DNA of 12,816 bases from Flavobacteriales bacterium UBA3431. GTDB lineage: Bacteria; Bacteroidota; Bacteroidia; Flavobacteriales; Schleiferiaceae. Both the position numbers and the translations under genes were made by a program. The stretch spans positions 633 to 13,448 of the forward strand of contig DFSS01000009.1 of assembly GCA_002381225.1 (NCBI GenBank), read 5' to 3'. Shown piece by piece: positions 8,230 through 12,816 of the stretch. Below the pieces are notes generated by a model. The model was not told the origin of the DNA, did no database searches, and worked only from the letters and a program-made list of their open reading frames with translations. Each line of letters begins with the position of its first letter. Within the stretch, counting starts at the first letter, position 1.

Positions 8230-8300
8230 GGTCTCGTGGCCGAGTGGCTAGGCAAGGCTCTGCAAAAGCTTGTACAGCGGTTCGAATCCGCTCGAGACCT
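8230..8300 (+). tRNA. tRNA-Cys (anticodon GCA)
   Basis: A 71-nt cloverleaf. The acceptor arms GGTCTCG and CGAGACC pair over 7 bp. The D arm is GCC/GGC. The anticodon stem AGGCT/AGCTT (one G-U pair) closes the 7-base loop CTGCAAA with anticodon GCA at 8262-8264. The T arm is AGCGG-TTCGAAT-CCGCT. The discriminator base is T (U73), a known identity base of tRNA-Cys. CCA is not encoded in the gene. It lies 16 nt after folB and is followed by an intrinsic terminator. Confidence 0.97.
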
Positions 8301-8312
8301 CAACATTTTCAT

Positions 8313-8339
8313 AAAGGACGCCATCTGGCGTCCTTTTTT
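8313..8339 (+). terminator. Intrinsic terminator after tRNA-Cys
   Basis: GGACGCC (8316-8322), loop ATCT, then GGCGTCC (8327-8333) and six T residues (8334-8339). AAA before the stem can extend pairing with the first T residues. It is a textbook Rho-independent terminator 13 nt after the tRNA and should end the gltX-folB-tRNA transcript. Confidence 0.92.
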
Positions 8340-8360
8340 ATTTCTGTGTTGGTCCGTCTT

Positions 8361-8380
8361 GCTTGAAAGGGCTTTCAAGC
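8361..8380. repeat. Inverted repeat, 9-bp arms
   Basis: GCTTGAAAG (8361-8369) and CTTTCAAGC (8372-8380) are perfect inverted copies separated by GG. No T run follows, so it is not a typical terminator. It could be a protein binding site or part of an old integration region next to the tRNA gene. Confidence 0.6.
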
Positions 8381-8428
8381 CTTCAATACGTATTGCCGCG
8401 GGGTTGGTCTTTCATTGGAGTACTATCA

Positions 8429-8448
8429 TGGGTACATATTGGGTACAT
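8429..8448 (+). repeat. Tandem pair of TGGGTACAT
   Basis: TGGGTACAT occurs at 8429-8437 and 8440-8448, an 11-base period that puts both copies on the same face of the helix. Short repeats of this kind resemble operator or integrase arm-type sites. They lie between the terminator and the araC-type gene, about 83 nt before its start codon, so a role as operator for that gene is also possible. Confidence 0.5.
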
Positions 8449-8531
8449 GTTACAAAGTCCTATATGAGACCTCATAAATATTAATTTTTAAGCGGTAAAT
8501 TCACCATACCAACCAAAAACCAAGCTTACTG

Positions 8532-9284
8532 ATGATTTTACTCCTTTCCCCCCGGGAAGAGGTGCGGACACGTTTCGCTAACCTCCTCAAGGGTAACCAC
8601 ATTGATGTGGCAGCTGTAGCCCATCTTCGTGAGTGGAACCAAGGGTTTCACGTTCAACTTCCTGCACTTATTATGGTCGACGTCTGCGGCGTTCAAGATG
8701 GCGGAGAAGGTATTATGGACGAACTCCGCCAACAAGAAATGCTTCAAAATGTGTGTGCGATTATGATCGCCGAACATTGCACGTTGAATCAACGTATTCA
8801 ATGCCTTCAAAATGGGGCCATCGATTGCATTCCATCAGAAATGGATAGCACGGAATTTGTCCTGAAAATTCGCAACCTCCTGGCCCTTTGCCCTCGCAGT
8901 AAATATGCGGTTCCCATGGAGCAGACCGAAAAAGAACGCATTATCGCGACGGTCCAAAAACACATGAAGGAAAACCTTAATGTCGAGATGCTGGCCAAGG
9001 AAATGTTTATGAGCCGTTCTTCTCTGCAACGCGCTTGCCTTCGCCACTTCCAAACGGGTCCCAAAGAAATCATCACATCCTACAAAATTCAACACGCCGT
9101 GCGCATGATTGAATTTGGTTCGAACAATGTGGCTTCTCTAGCCTATGCCGTAGGGTACACCAATGTGAACAACTTCATTGCGGCGTTTAAGCGTATGATG
9201 GGCACTACGCCAAAAGAATTTATGAAGCGTCGCCACGCTGAAAACCAAAAACTTCCAAACGAAGTCCCCTTACTCGTAGCCTAA
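8532..9284 (+). CDS. AraC-type transcription regulator with degenerate receiver domain
   Basis: A 250-residue predicted DNA-binding regulator. Residues 1-120 have the pattern of a response-regulator receiver (ILLLSPREEVRTRF, ALIMVDV, QNGAIDCIPSEMDSTEF). Asp50 sits where the phosphate acceptor belongs, but the acidic pair after strand 1 is Ser6-Pro7, the Thr of strand 4 is Ile79 and the conserved Lys is Ser102. It is therefore probably a pseudo-receiver that does not use ordinary phosphotransfer. Residues about 135-234 are a two-helix-turn-helix AraC/XylS domain: NVEMLAKEMFMSRSSLQRACLR is cut short here to its key pair SRSSLQR (161-167), then ASLAYAVGYTNVNNFIAAFKR (201-221) and TPKEF (226-230). 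No histidine kinase is in the window. It precedes the ALDH7 gene by 50 nt on the same strand and may regulate it. The start is ATG (MILLLSP); no Shine-Dalgarno is seen. Confidence 0.88.
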   Translation: MILLLSPREEVRTRFANLLKGNHIDVAAVAHLREWNQGFHVQLPALIMVDVCGVQDGGEGIMDELRQQEMLQNVCAIMIAEHCTLNQRIQCLQNGAIDCIPSEMDSTEFVLKIRNLLALCPRSKYAVPMEQTEKERIIATVQKHMKENLNVEMLAKEMFMSRSSLQRACLRHFQTGPKEIITSYKIQHAVRMIEFGSNNVASLAYAVGYTNVNNFIAAFKRMMGTTPKEFMKRRHAENQKLPNEVPLLVA

Positions 9285-9302
9285 GGCGCAGCCGATGAGG
9301 TT

Positions 9303-9310
9303 TACCTTTG
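9303..9310 (+). promoter_or_regulatory. Bacteroidota-type -7 element for the ALDH7 gene
   Basis: TACCTTTG matches TAnnTTTG exactly and lies 24 nt before the ATG at 9335, giving a predicted leader of about 21 nt. No -33 TTG is evident at the usual distance, so it may need an activator; the AraC-type gene just upstream would be a natural candidate (inference). Confidence 0.55.
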
Positions 9311-9334
9311 TGGGAGAATTAATACGATTTTCCC

Positions 9335-10861
9335 ATGACCCACATCGCCTCCGTTTTAGCTGGATTTGGATTTAAAGATCAAAACGCAGGAACTTGGATT
9401 GGTTCCCGCGCTTTGAACTCAGACCAGTTTATTTCCAGTTTTTCCCCTGTGGATGGCCAATTGATTGGCTCTGTTTCCGAAACTACAGAGGCCCAATACC
9501 ACGAAGTCATCGCTGCAGCCCAAGCCGCCCAAGTGCTCTGGCGCGAAGTTCCCGCACCTAAAAGGGGTGAAGCGGTACGTGTTTTTGGTAACAAATTGCG
9601 CGAACAAAAAGAGGCCTTAGGTATGCTTGTTTCCTATGAAATGGGTAAATCCTACCAAGAAGGTTTGGGAGAAGTCCAAGAAATGATTGACATCTGCGAC
9701 TATGCCGTGGGTCTCTCTCGCCAACTGACGGGCTTGACTATTAAGAGTGAACGTCCAGACCATTTCATGATGGAACAGTGGCACCCCGTAGGACTAGTAG
9801 GTATTATTTCTGCGTTTAATTTTCCTGTGGCTGTTTGGGCTTGGAACTCCGCCCTTGCGTGGATTTGTGGTGACGCTTGTGTTTGGAAAGCATCCGAAAA
9901 AGTCCCCATGTGTGCCTTGGCTTGTCAAAAAATTTGGAATGAAGTTTCGGCCGAACTCCAACTCCCAGAGGGTTTATCCACCATTGTCACGGGTGGACGT
10001 GACCTAGGTGTATGGATGGCTGAAGATGGACGTATACCCGTTATTTCAGCGACGGGATCTATTCGAATGGGTAAAGATGTCGCTACGCGGGTTGGAAGCC
10101 GTTTAGGCCGGTCAATTTTAGAACTTGGTGGAAACAATGCTATGATCATTACCGATACCGCGGATTTAAAAATGACCGTCACCGCGGCAGTTTTTGGAGC
10201 GGTTGGTACCGCAGGTCAACGTTGCACCTCTACGCGTCGCTTAATCATTCATTCATCCATTTACGAGAAGGTCTGCGATGCGATTGTGAACGCCTACAAA
10301 CAAATCAAAATTGGAAGTCCTCTGGATGCTAAAAACCACATGGGTCCTCTAATTGATACCGATGCCGTAGGAATGTACCTCCAATCTCTGGATGCCGTCG
10401 AAAAAGCAGGTGGACGCTTCTTAGTAAAAGGAGGTGCGTTGAAAAATCAAGCTAGTGCCTGCTATGTTAGCCCATCGATCGCAGAAGTGGAAAATCATTG
10501 GGACATTGTCCAACATGAAACCTTTGCTCCTTTGTTGTATGTCATGAAATACGAGACACTCGAGGAAGCTATTGCCTTACAAAACGGTGTTCCACAGGGA
10601 CTTTCCTCTGCCATCATGACTGGCTCCATGCAAGAAGCCCATCGCTTTCTCAGTGCTGGCGGATCTGATTGCGGGATTGCGAACGCTAATATTGGAACCA
10701 GTGGAGCTGAAATTGGCGGTGCATTTGGCGGCGAAAAAGAAACAGGTGGGGGCCGTGAAAGTGGATCCGATGCATGGAAAGGGTATATGCGTCGACAGAC
10801 GAATACACTGAACTATGGTCACAGCCTTCCTTTGGCTCAAGGTATTGAATTCAACATATAA
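9335..10861 (+). CDS. amaB: ALDH7-family aldehyde dehydrogenase (aminoadipate-semialdehyde dehydrogenase type)
   Basis: A 508-residue NAD(P)-dependent aldehyde dehydrogenase of the antiquitin (ALDH7) group. Family members oxidise alpha-aminoadipate semialdehyde (in equilibrium with piperideine-6-carboxylate) to aminoadipate in lysine catabolism, and can also detoxify other aldehydes. Seen: SAFNFPVAVW with oxyanion Asn162 (159-168), cofactor-binding VWKASE with Lys185 (183-188), ELGGNN with general base Glu263 (263-268), GTAGQRCTSTRR with catalytic Cys297 (291-302), and a C-terminal block with the ALDH7-typical GGAFGGEKETGGGRESGSDA and YMRRQTNTLNY. Length and motifs are complete. It has its own -7 element and follows the AraC-type regulator. 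No other lysine-degradation gene is nearby, so the physiological substrate is inferred from family only. The symbol is the Pseudomonas name for the same family. Confidence 0.93.
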   Translation: MTHIASVLAGFGFKDQNAGTWIGSRALNSDQFISSFSPVDGQLIGSVSETTEAQYHEVIAAAQAAQVLWREVPAPKRGEAVRVFGNKLREQKEALGMLVSYEMGKSYQEGLGEVQEMIDICDYAVGLSRQLTGLTIKSERPDHFMMEQWHPVGLVGIISAFNFPVAVWAWNSALAWICGDACVWKASEKVPMCALACQKIWNEVSAELQLPEGLSTIVTGGRDLGVWMAEDGRIPVISATGSIRMGKDVATRVGSRLGRSILELGGNNAMIITDTADLKMTVTAAVFGAVGTAGQRCTSTRRLIIHSSIYEKVCDAIVNAYKQIKIGSPLDAKNHMGPLIDTDAVGMYLQSLDAVEKAGGRFLVKGGALKNQASACYVSPSIAEVENHWDIVQHETFAPLLYVMKYETLEEAIALQNGVPQGLSSAIMTGSMQEAHRFLSAGGSDCGIANANIGTSGAEIGGAFGGEKETGGGRESGSDAWKGYMRRQTNTLNYGHSLPLAQGIEFNI

Positions 10862-10958
10862 ACATTAAACTCTTTTTTCTTTAGATAGAAGAATAGTTAT
10901 AGTAGTAGTCGGTTGATAAGGTGTAGAAGAAGTATGGAATAATTTGTTTGGTTCAGTT

Positions 10959-11153
10959 ATGAGTACTTATTCACAGAATATGAACCAGGTTGTTTTTCTT
11001 AAACACTTGAAAACCCTTGAAATACTTTTTACTATTCACATTGAGCCGAGTGTAATGAATAGACCATTTCGTGGAAAACTCTCCTCGTTCTACTTTGTCA
11101 GTAAACGAGGGTATGATGTCCATAACATGGTGAATGAATCCTTAGCCGCTTAG
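10959..11153 (+). CDS. Doubtful small open frame, 64 residues
   Basis: An open frame from ATG at 10959 (MSTYSQNMNQ) to TAG at 11151-11153; a TTG five codons earlier, or an ATG at 10980, are alternative starts. The product would be basic, has no motif that I recognise, and ends in VNESLAA. It has no visible ribosome binding site or -7 element. The DnaA-box-like sequence and the hairpin of this gap lie inside it. It could be a real small gene, a decayed gene fragment, or chance; I favour chance or a remnant. Confidence 0.2.
   Translation: MSTYSQNMNQVVFLKHLKTLEILFTIHIEPSVMNRPFRGKLSSFYFVSKRGYDVHNMVNESLAA
10967..10975 (+). other. DnaA-box-like nonamer TTATTCACA
   Basis: Exact match to the DnaA box form TTATNCACA. 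A second copy with one mismatch, CTATTCACA, lies at 11032-11040 in the same orientation. One exact nonamer in a gap of this size can occur by chance at a level of a few percent, so it is suggestive only. Confidence 0.35.
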
Positions 11154-11199
11154 AATAATAATCCAGCAATGAACAACAAAGCATCGTAATAAACAGGTT

Positions 11200-11643
11200 A
11201 TGAACAAGATCTCCACGGTATCTATTGGCAACGATCACGCAGGTCCTGAGTTAAAGGCGAAAATATCAGAATACCTTGAAAATCAAGGTATTAATGTTAT
11301 TAATCATGGTTGCGATACATCGGATTCCGTGGATTATCCCGATTTTGCTCATGCTGTCGCGGGGGATGTCGTCCAAGGACGTGCGGACCGAGGTATTGTC
11401 ATCTGTGGAAGTGGAAATGGAATCAATATGAGCGTGAACAAACATTCAGCTGTACGCTCTGCGTTATGTTGGAATCGAGAGATTGCAGCGTTAGCTGTTC
11501 AGCACAATGATGCGAATGTTATCGCCCTCCCGGCACGGTTTATTTCAACTGAAGAGGCCTTAGCTTGTGTGGCAGCATTTATCCACGAACGTTTTGAAGG
11601 AGGACGCCATCAGCGACGGGTCGATAAAATTCCTGGATGCTAG
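11200..11643 (+). CDS. rpiB: Ribose-5-phosphate isomerase B (RpiB/LacAB family)
   Basis: A 147-residue enzyme, the usual length, interconverting ribose 5-phosphate and ribulose 5-phosphate in the pentose phosphate pathway; RpiB enzymes normally act as dimers. Seen: SIGNDHAGPELK (8-19, with Asp12-His13), DYPDFA (45-50), ICGSGNGI (68-75) with the catalytic Cys69 that serves as base in bacterial RpiB, AVRSALCWN, and QHNDANVIALPAR (101-113) with His102. Arg137-Arg140 near the end (GGRHQRRV) fit the phosphate-binding Arg residues. The start is ATG at 11200 (MNKISTVSIG), without a clear Shine-Dalgarno. ybeY begins 1 nt after the stop codon, so the two are probably translationally coupled. Related LacA/LacB isomerases share the fold, but context and motifs favour RpiB. 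Confidence 0.93.
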   Translation: MNKISTVSIGNDHAGPELKAKISEYLENQGINVINHGCDTSDSVDYPDFAHAVAGDVVQGRADRGIVICGSGNGINMSVNKHSAVRSALCWNREIAALAVQHNDANVIALPARFISTEEALACVAAFIHERFEGGRHQRRVDKIPGC

Positions 11644-11644
11644 T

Positions 11645-12073
11645 ATGGCGACTCCAGAGAGTTTCCCGCTCCCTTGGTTGTTTCATGAGTCACAAATCAT
11701 GGAGTGGCTTAAGTATGTGACGGAGGAAGAAGGAAAAGTTTGGGGATCTCTCCATATTGCGTACTACAGTGATGAAGGCTTACTGGAAGTCAATCAAACT
11801 TATCTGCAGCACGATTATTACACGGACATCATCACCTTTGATCGTTGCCGCGGAAATCGGATTCATGGGGACTTAGCCATCAGTGTAGAGCGTATCAACG
11901 ATCATGCACGAGAATTAGGTGTACCTGTGGGTCACGAAGCGGCGAGGGTGCATGTTCATGGATTTTTGCATTTGTGTGGTTATGGCGATGCAAGTGATGC
12001 AGAGAAAAATATCATGCGCCAGCTGGAAGAAAAATACATAGCCGAAGCAGGGCGCTTTGGAATGACTTGGTAG
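11645..12073 (+). CDS. ybeY: Endoribonuclease YbeY, rRNA maturation factor
   Basis: A 142-residue zinc-dependent RNase of the UPF0054 family, involved in 16S rRNA 3'-end maturation and ribosome quality control. Seen: YTDIITFD (59-66), equivalent to the TDVLSFP-type motif, GDLAIS (75-80), and the metal site HVHGFLHLCGYGD with His105, His109 and Asp115. In most YbeY proteins the third ligand is His; Asp at this place occurs in Bacteroidota. The start MATPESF at 11645 is preferred. An earlier in-frame ATG at 11567 would add 26 residues encoded inside rpiB and unlike the family. It overlaps nothing but follows rpiB by 1 nt; parS and mnmG follow it closely. Confidence 0.94.
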   Translation: MATPESFPLPWLFHESQIMEWLKYVTEEEGKVWGSLHIAYYSDEGLLEVNQTYLQHDYYTDIITFDRCRGNRIHGDLAISVERINDHARELGVPVGHEAARVHVHGFLHLCGYGDASDAEKNIMRQLEEKYIAEAGRFGMTW

Positions 12074-12074
12074 A

Positions 12075-12095
12075 ATGTTTCACGTGGAACAATGA
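12075..12095 (+). other. Six-codon mini open frame MFHVEQ in front of mnmG
   Basis: ATG at 12075 opens a six-codon frame that ends with TGA at 12093-12095, overlapping the mnmG start as ATGA. It is formed almost entirely of the parS sequence. It could couple mnmG translation to ribosomes leaving ybeY, or be only a by-product of parS. Low confidence that it is translated. Confidence 0.25.
12076..12091. other. parS centromere-like site (ParB/Spo0J binding)
   Basis: TGTTTCACGTGGAACA; its reverse complement TGTTCCACGTGAAACA is the well-known bacterial parS sequence (consensus TGTTNCACGTGAAACA). ParB binds and spreads from such sites to segregate the chromosome origin. It lies 2 nt after the ybeY stop codon and ends on the base before the mnmG ATG. 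It therefore forms the whole intergenic space and the mnmG leader. parS sites cluster near the replication origin in most bacteria, so the window is probably origin-proximal. No other site with this sequence was seen in the window. Confidence 0.9.
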
Positions 12096-12816
12096 CATAC
12101 GATGTAATAGTAGTTGGAGCGGGACATGCGGGCTGTGAAGCGGCATGTGCGGCGGCACGCATGGGATCCAAAACTCTTTTGGTGACCATGAATATGCAGA
12201 CTATTGGCCAAATGAGCTGCAACCCCGCTATGGGAGGTGTGGCAAAGGGCCAAATTGTACGTGAAATCGATGCGTTAGGGGGTTTTAGTGGAATGATCAG
12301 CGATACCACAGCTATACAGTTTCGTATGCTTAATCGTTCTAAGGGACCGGCTATGTGGAGCCCGCGGGTTCAGTCGGATCGTTGGCGTTTTGCGGAAACT
12401 TGGCGCCTGACGTTGGAACAAATGGAAAATCTTCACTTTGTTCAAAGTACGGCCAATGAGGTATTGACGGATAGCCACGGAGTGACCGGGGTAGTGCTTC
12501 AAAATGGTAACCGTGTACTGGGACGTTCAGTCGTTTTAACCAGTGGAACTTTTTTGAATGGCGTCATGCACATTGGCGAAAAACAAATGGCAGGTGGACG
12601 CTCCTCCGAAGGGAGCGCCAAGGGCATCACAGAATGCTTACAAGGTATGGGATTCGACTCGGGCCGGATGAAAACCGGAACGCCTCCGCGATTGGATGGA
12701 CGAAGTTTAGACTACCGCCAATTTGAAGAACAAAAAGGCGACGAAAAACCCGGAAAATTCTCCTACACCCCAACCAAGGCTTTAACGAAACAACGCTCTT
12801 GTTGGATTGCCCACAC
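12092..12816 (+). CDS. mnmG: tRNA uridine-34 modification enzyme MnmG (GidA), N-terminal part
   Basis: The first 241 residues of a protein normally near 620; it runs off the right edge. MnmG with MnmE installs the (carboxymethyl)aminomethyl group at C5 of wobble uridine 34 in certain tRNAs, using FAD, NADH and methylenetetrahydrofolate. Seen: the FAD-binding motif VVGAGHAGCEAA (7-18), MSCNPAMGGVAKGQIVREID (41-60), FRMLNRSKGPAMWSPR (77-92), TSGTFLNGVM (150-159) and GRMKTGTPPRLDGRS (191-205), all MnmG hallmarks. The start ATG at 12092 directly abuts parS; there is no room for a Shine-Dalgarno. It probably shares a transcript with rpiB and ybeY. The gene (gidA) is classically found near bacterial replication origins. 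Confidence 0.97.
   Translation, partial: MTYDVIVVGAGHAGCEAACAAARMGSKTLLVTMNMQTIGQMSCNPAMGGVAKGQIVREIDALGGFSGMISDTTAIQFRMLNRSKGPAMWSPRVQSDRWRFAETWRLTLEQMENLHFVQSTANEVLTDSHGVTGVVLQNGNRVLGRSVVLTSGTFLNGVMHIGEKQMAGGRSSEGSAKGITECLQGMGFDSGRMKTGTPPRLDGRSLDYRQFEEQKGDEKPGKFSYTPTKALTKQRSCWIAH

Larger units (their letters stand above)
8294..8474 (+). repeat. Direct repeat of the tRNA-Cys 3' end (possible att scar)
   Basis: GAGACCTCA, the last 7 bases of tRNA-Cys plus two flanking bases (8294-8302), recurs exactly at 8466-8474. Duplication of a tRNA 3' end is the mark left by tyrosine-recombinase elements that integrate into tRNA genes. The 9-bp length is short, so chance is not excluded. No integrase gene lies between the copies. 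Confidence 0.35.
10862..11199. other. AT-rich gene-poor gap, candidate replication origin region
   Basis: 338 nt between the ALDH7 gene and rpiB, clearly more AT-rich than the flanking genes. It contains an AT-rich run with a T stretch (10868-10890), TAGTAGTAG at 10900-10908, TTATTCACA at 10967-10975, CTATTCACA at 11032-11040, and a bulged hairpin with arms CCTCGTT (11083-11089) and AACGAGG (11104-11110). No terminator with a T run and no exact TAnnTTTG promoter for rpiB is visible. It holds one weak small open frame, listed separately. The combination, with parS about 1.1 kb away, suggests oriC, but this is inference. Confidence 0.3.

Noticed and set aside
7758..8378. Minus-strand open frame over folB and tRNA-Cys
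   Set aside because: Antisense to folB and the tRNA, with no recognisable protein features.
8361..8380. Inverted repeat as a second terminator
   Set aside because: The stem is followed by CTTCAATACG with no T run, and a strong terminator already lies just upstream.
8140..8484. Plus-strand open frame running over folB end, tRNA-Cys and terminator
   Set aside because: It crosses a well-formed tRNA gene and an intrinsic terminator, so it cannot be a normal gene.
1..12816. CRISPR array, insertion sequence, toxin-antitoxin pair or defence island
   Set aside because: No regularly spaced repeats, transposase, nuclease or toxin-like protein was found. All long genes have recognisable housekeeping or metabolic families.

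Overview
This window looks like a chromosomal stretch from a member of the Bacteroidota, probably a Flavobacteriales-type organism with fairly high GC. The evidence is the promoter style (TAnnTTTG -7 elements before lysS, gltX, tRNA-Cys and the aldehyde dehydrogenase gene), the near absence of Shine-Dalgarno sequences, the protein sequences, and a YbeY with Asp in place of the third metal-binding His. Most genes are housekeeping genes, and I do not see a complete new defence, mobile or biosynthetic system.

Left half, minus strand: lysS (lysyl-tRNA synthetase), mutS2 (a MutS2-type ATPase with no C-terminal Smr domain) and a DUF819 membrane protein are separated by only 3 nt each and form a probable operon. 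A secreted M28 metallopeptidase follows and is cut by the left edge. A gap of about 60 bp with two back-to-back -7 elements separates lysS from the divergent gltX.

Right half, plus strand: gltX (glutamyl-tRNA synthetase) and folB (dihydroneopterin aldolase) are 1 nt apart and are followed by tRNA-Cys(GCA) and a strong intrinsic terminator. The next 190 bp have no gene but hold an inverted repeat, two TGGGTACAT repeats and a second copy of the tRNA 3' end, which together look like the scar of a lost integrated element. Then come an AraC-type regulator with a degenerate receiver domain, an ALDH7 (aminoadipate-semialdehyde type) dehydrogenase, an AT-rich gap of about 340 bp, rpiB, ybeY and the first part of mnmG.

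The most interesting feature is on the right. A perfect 16-bp parS (ParB/Spo0J binding) site lies between ybeY and mnmG and ends on the base before the mnmG start codon. About 1.1 kb upstream, the AT-rich gap holds a perfect DnaA-box-like nonamer (TTATTCACA) and a one-mismatch copy. Sampled rows suggest that plus-strand base composition changes from C-rich to G-rich around there. Together these suggest an origin-proximal location and make the 10.86-11.2 kb gap a reasonable but unproven oriC candidate.

Functionally the window combines translation (lysS, gltX, tRNA-Cys, ybeY, mnmG), DNA or ribosome maintenance (mutS2), folate synthesis (folB), pentose phosphate metabolism (rpiB), aldehyde oxidation or lysine catabolism (ALDH7), and a peptidase and a transporter-like protein of unknown substrate.
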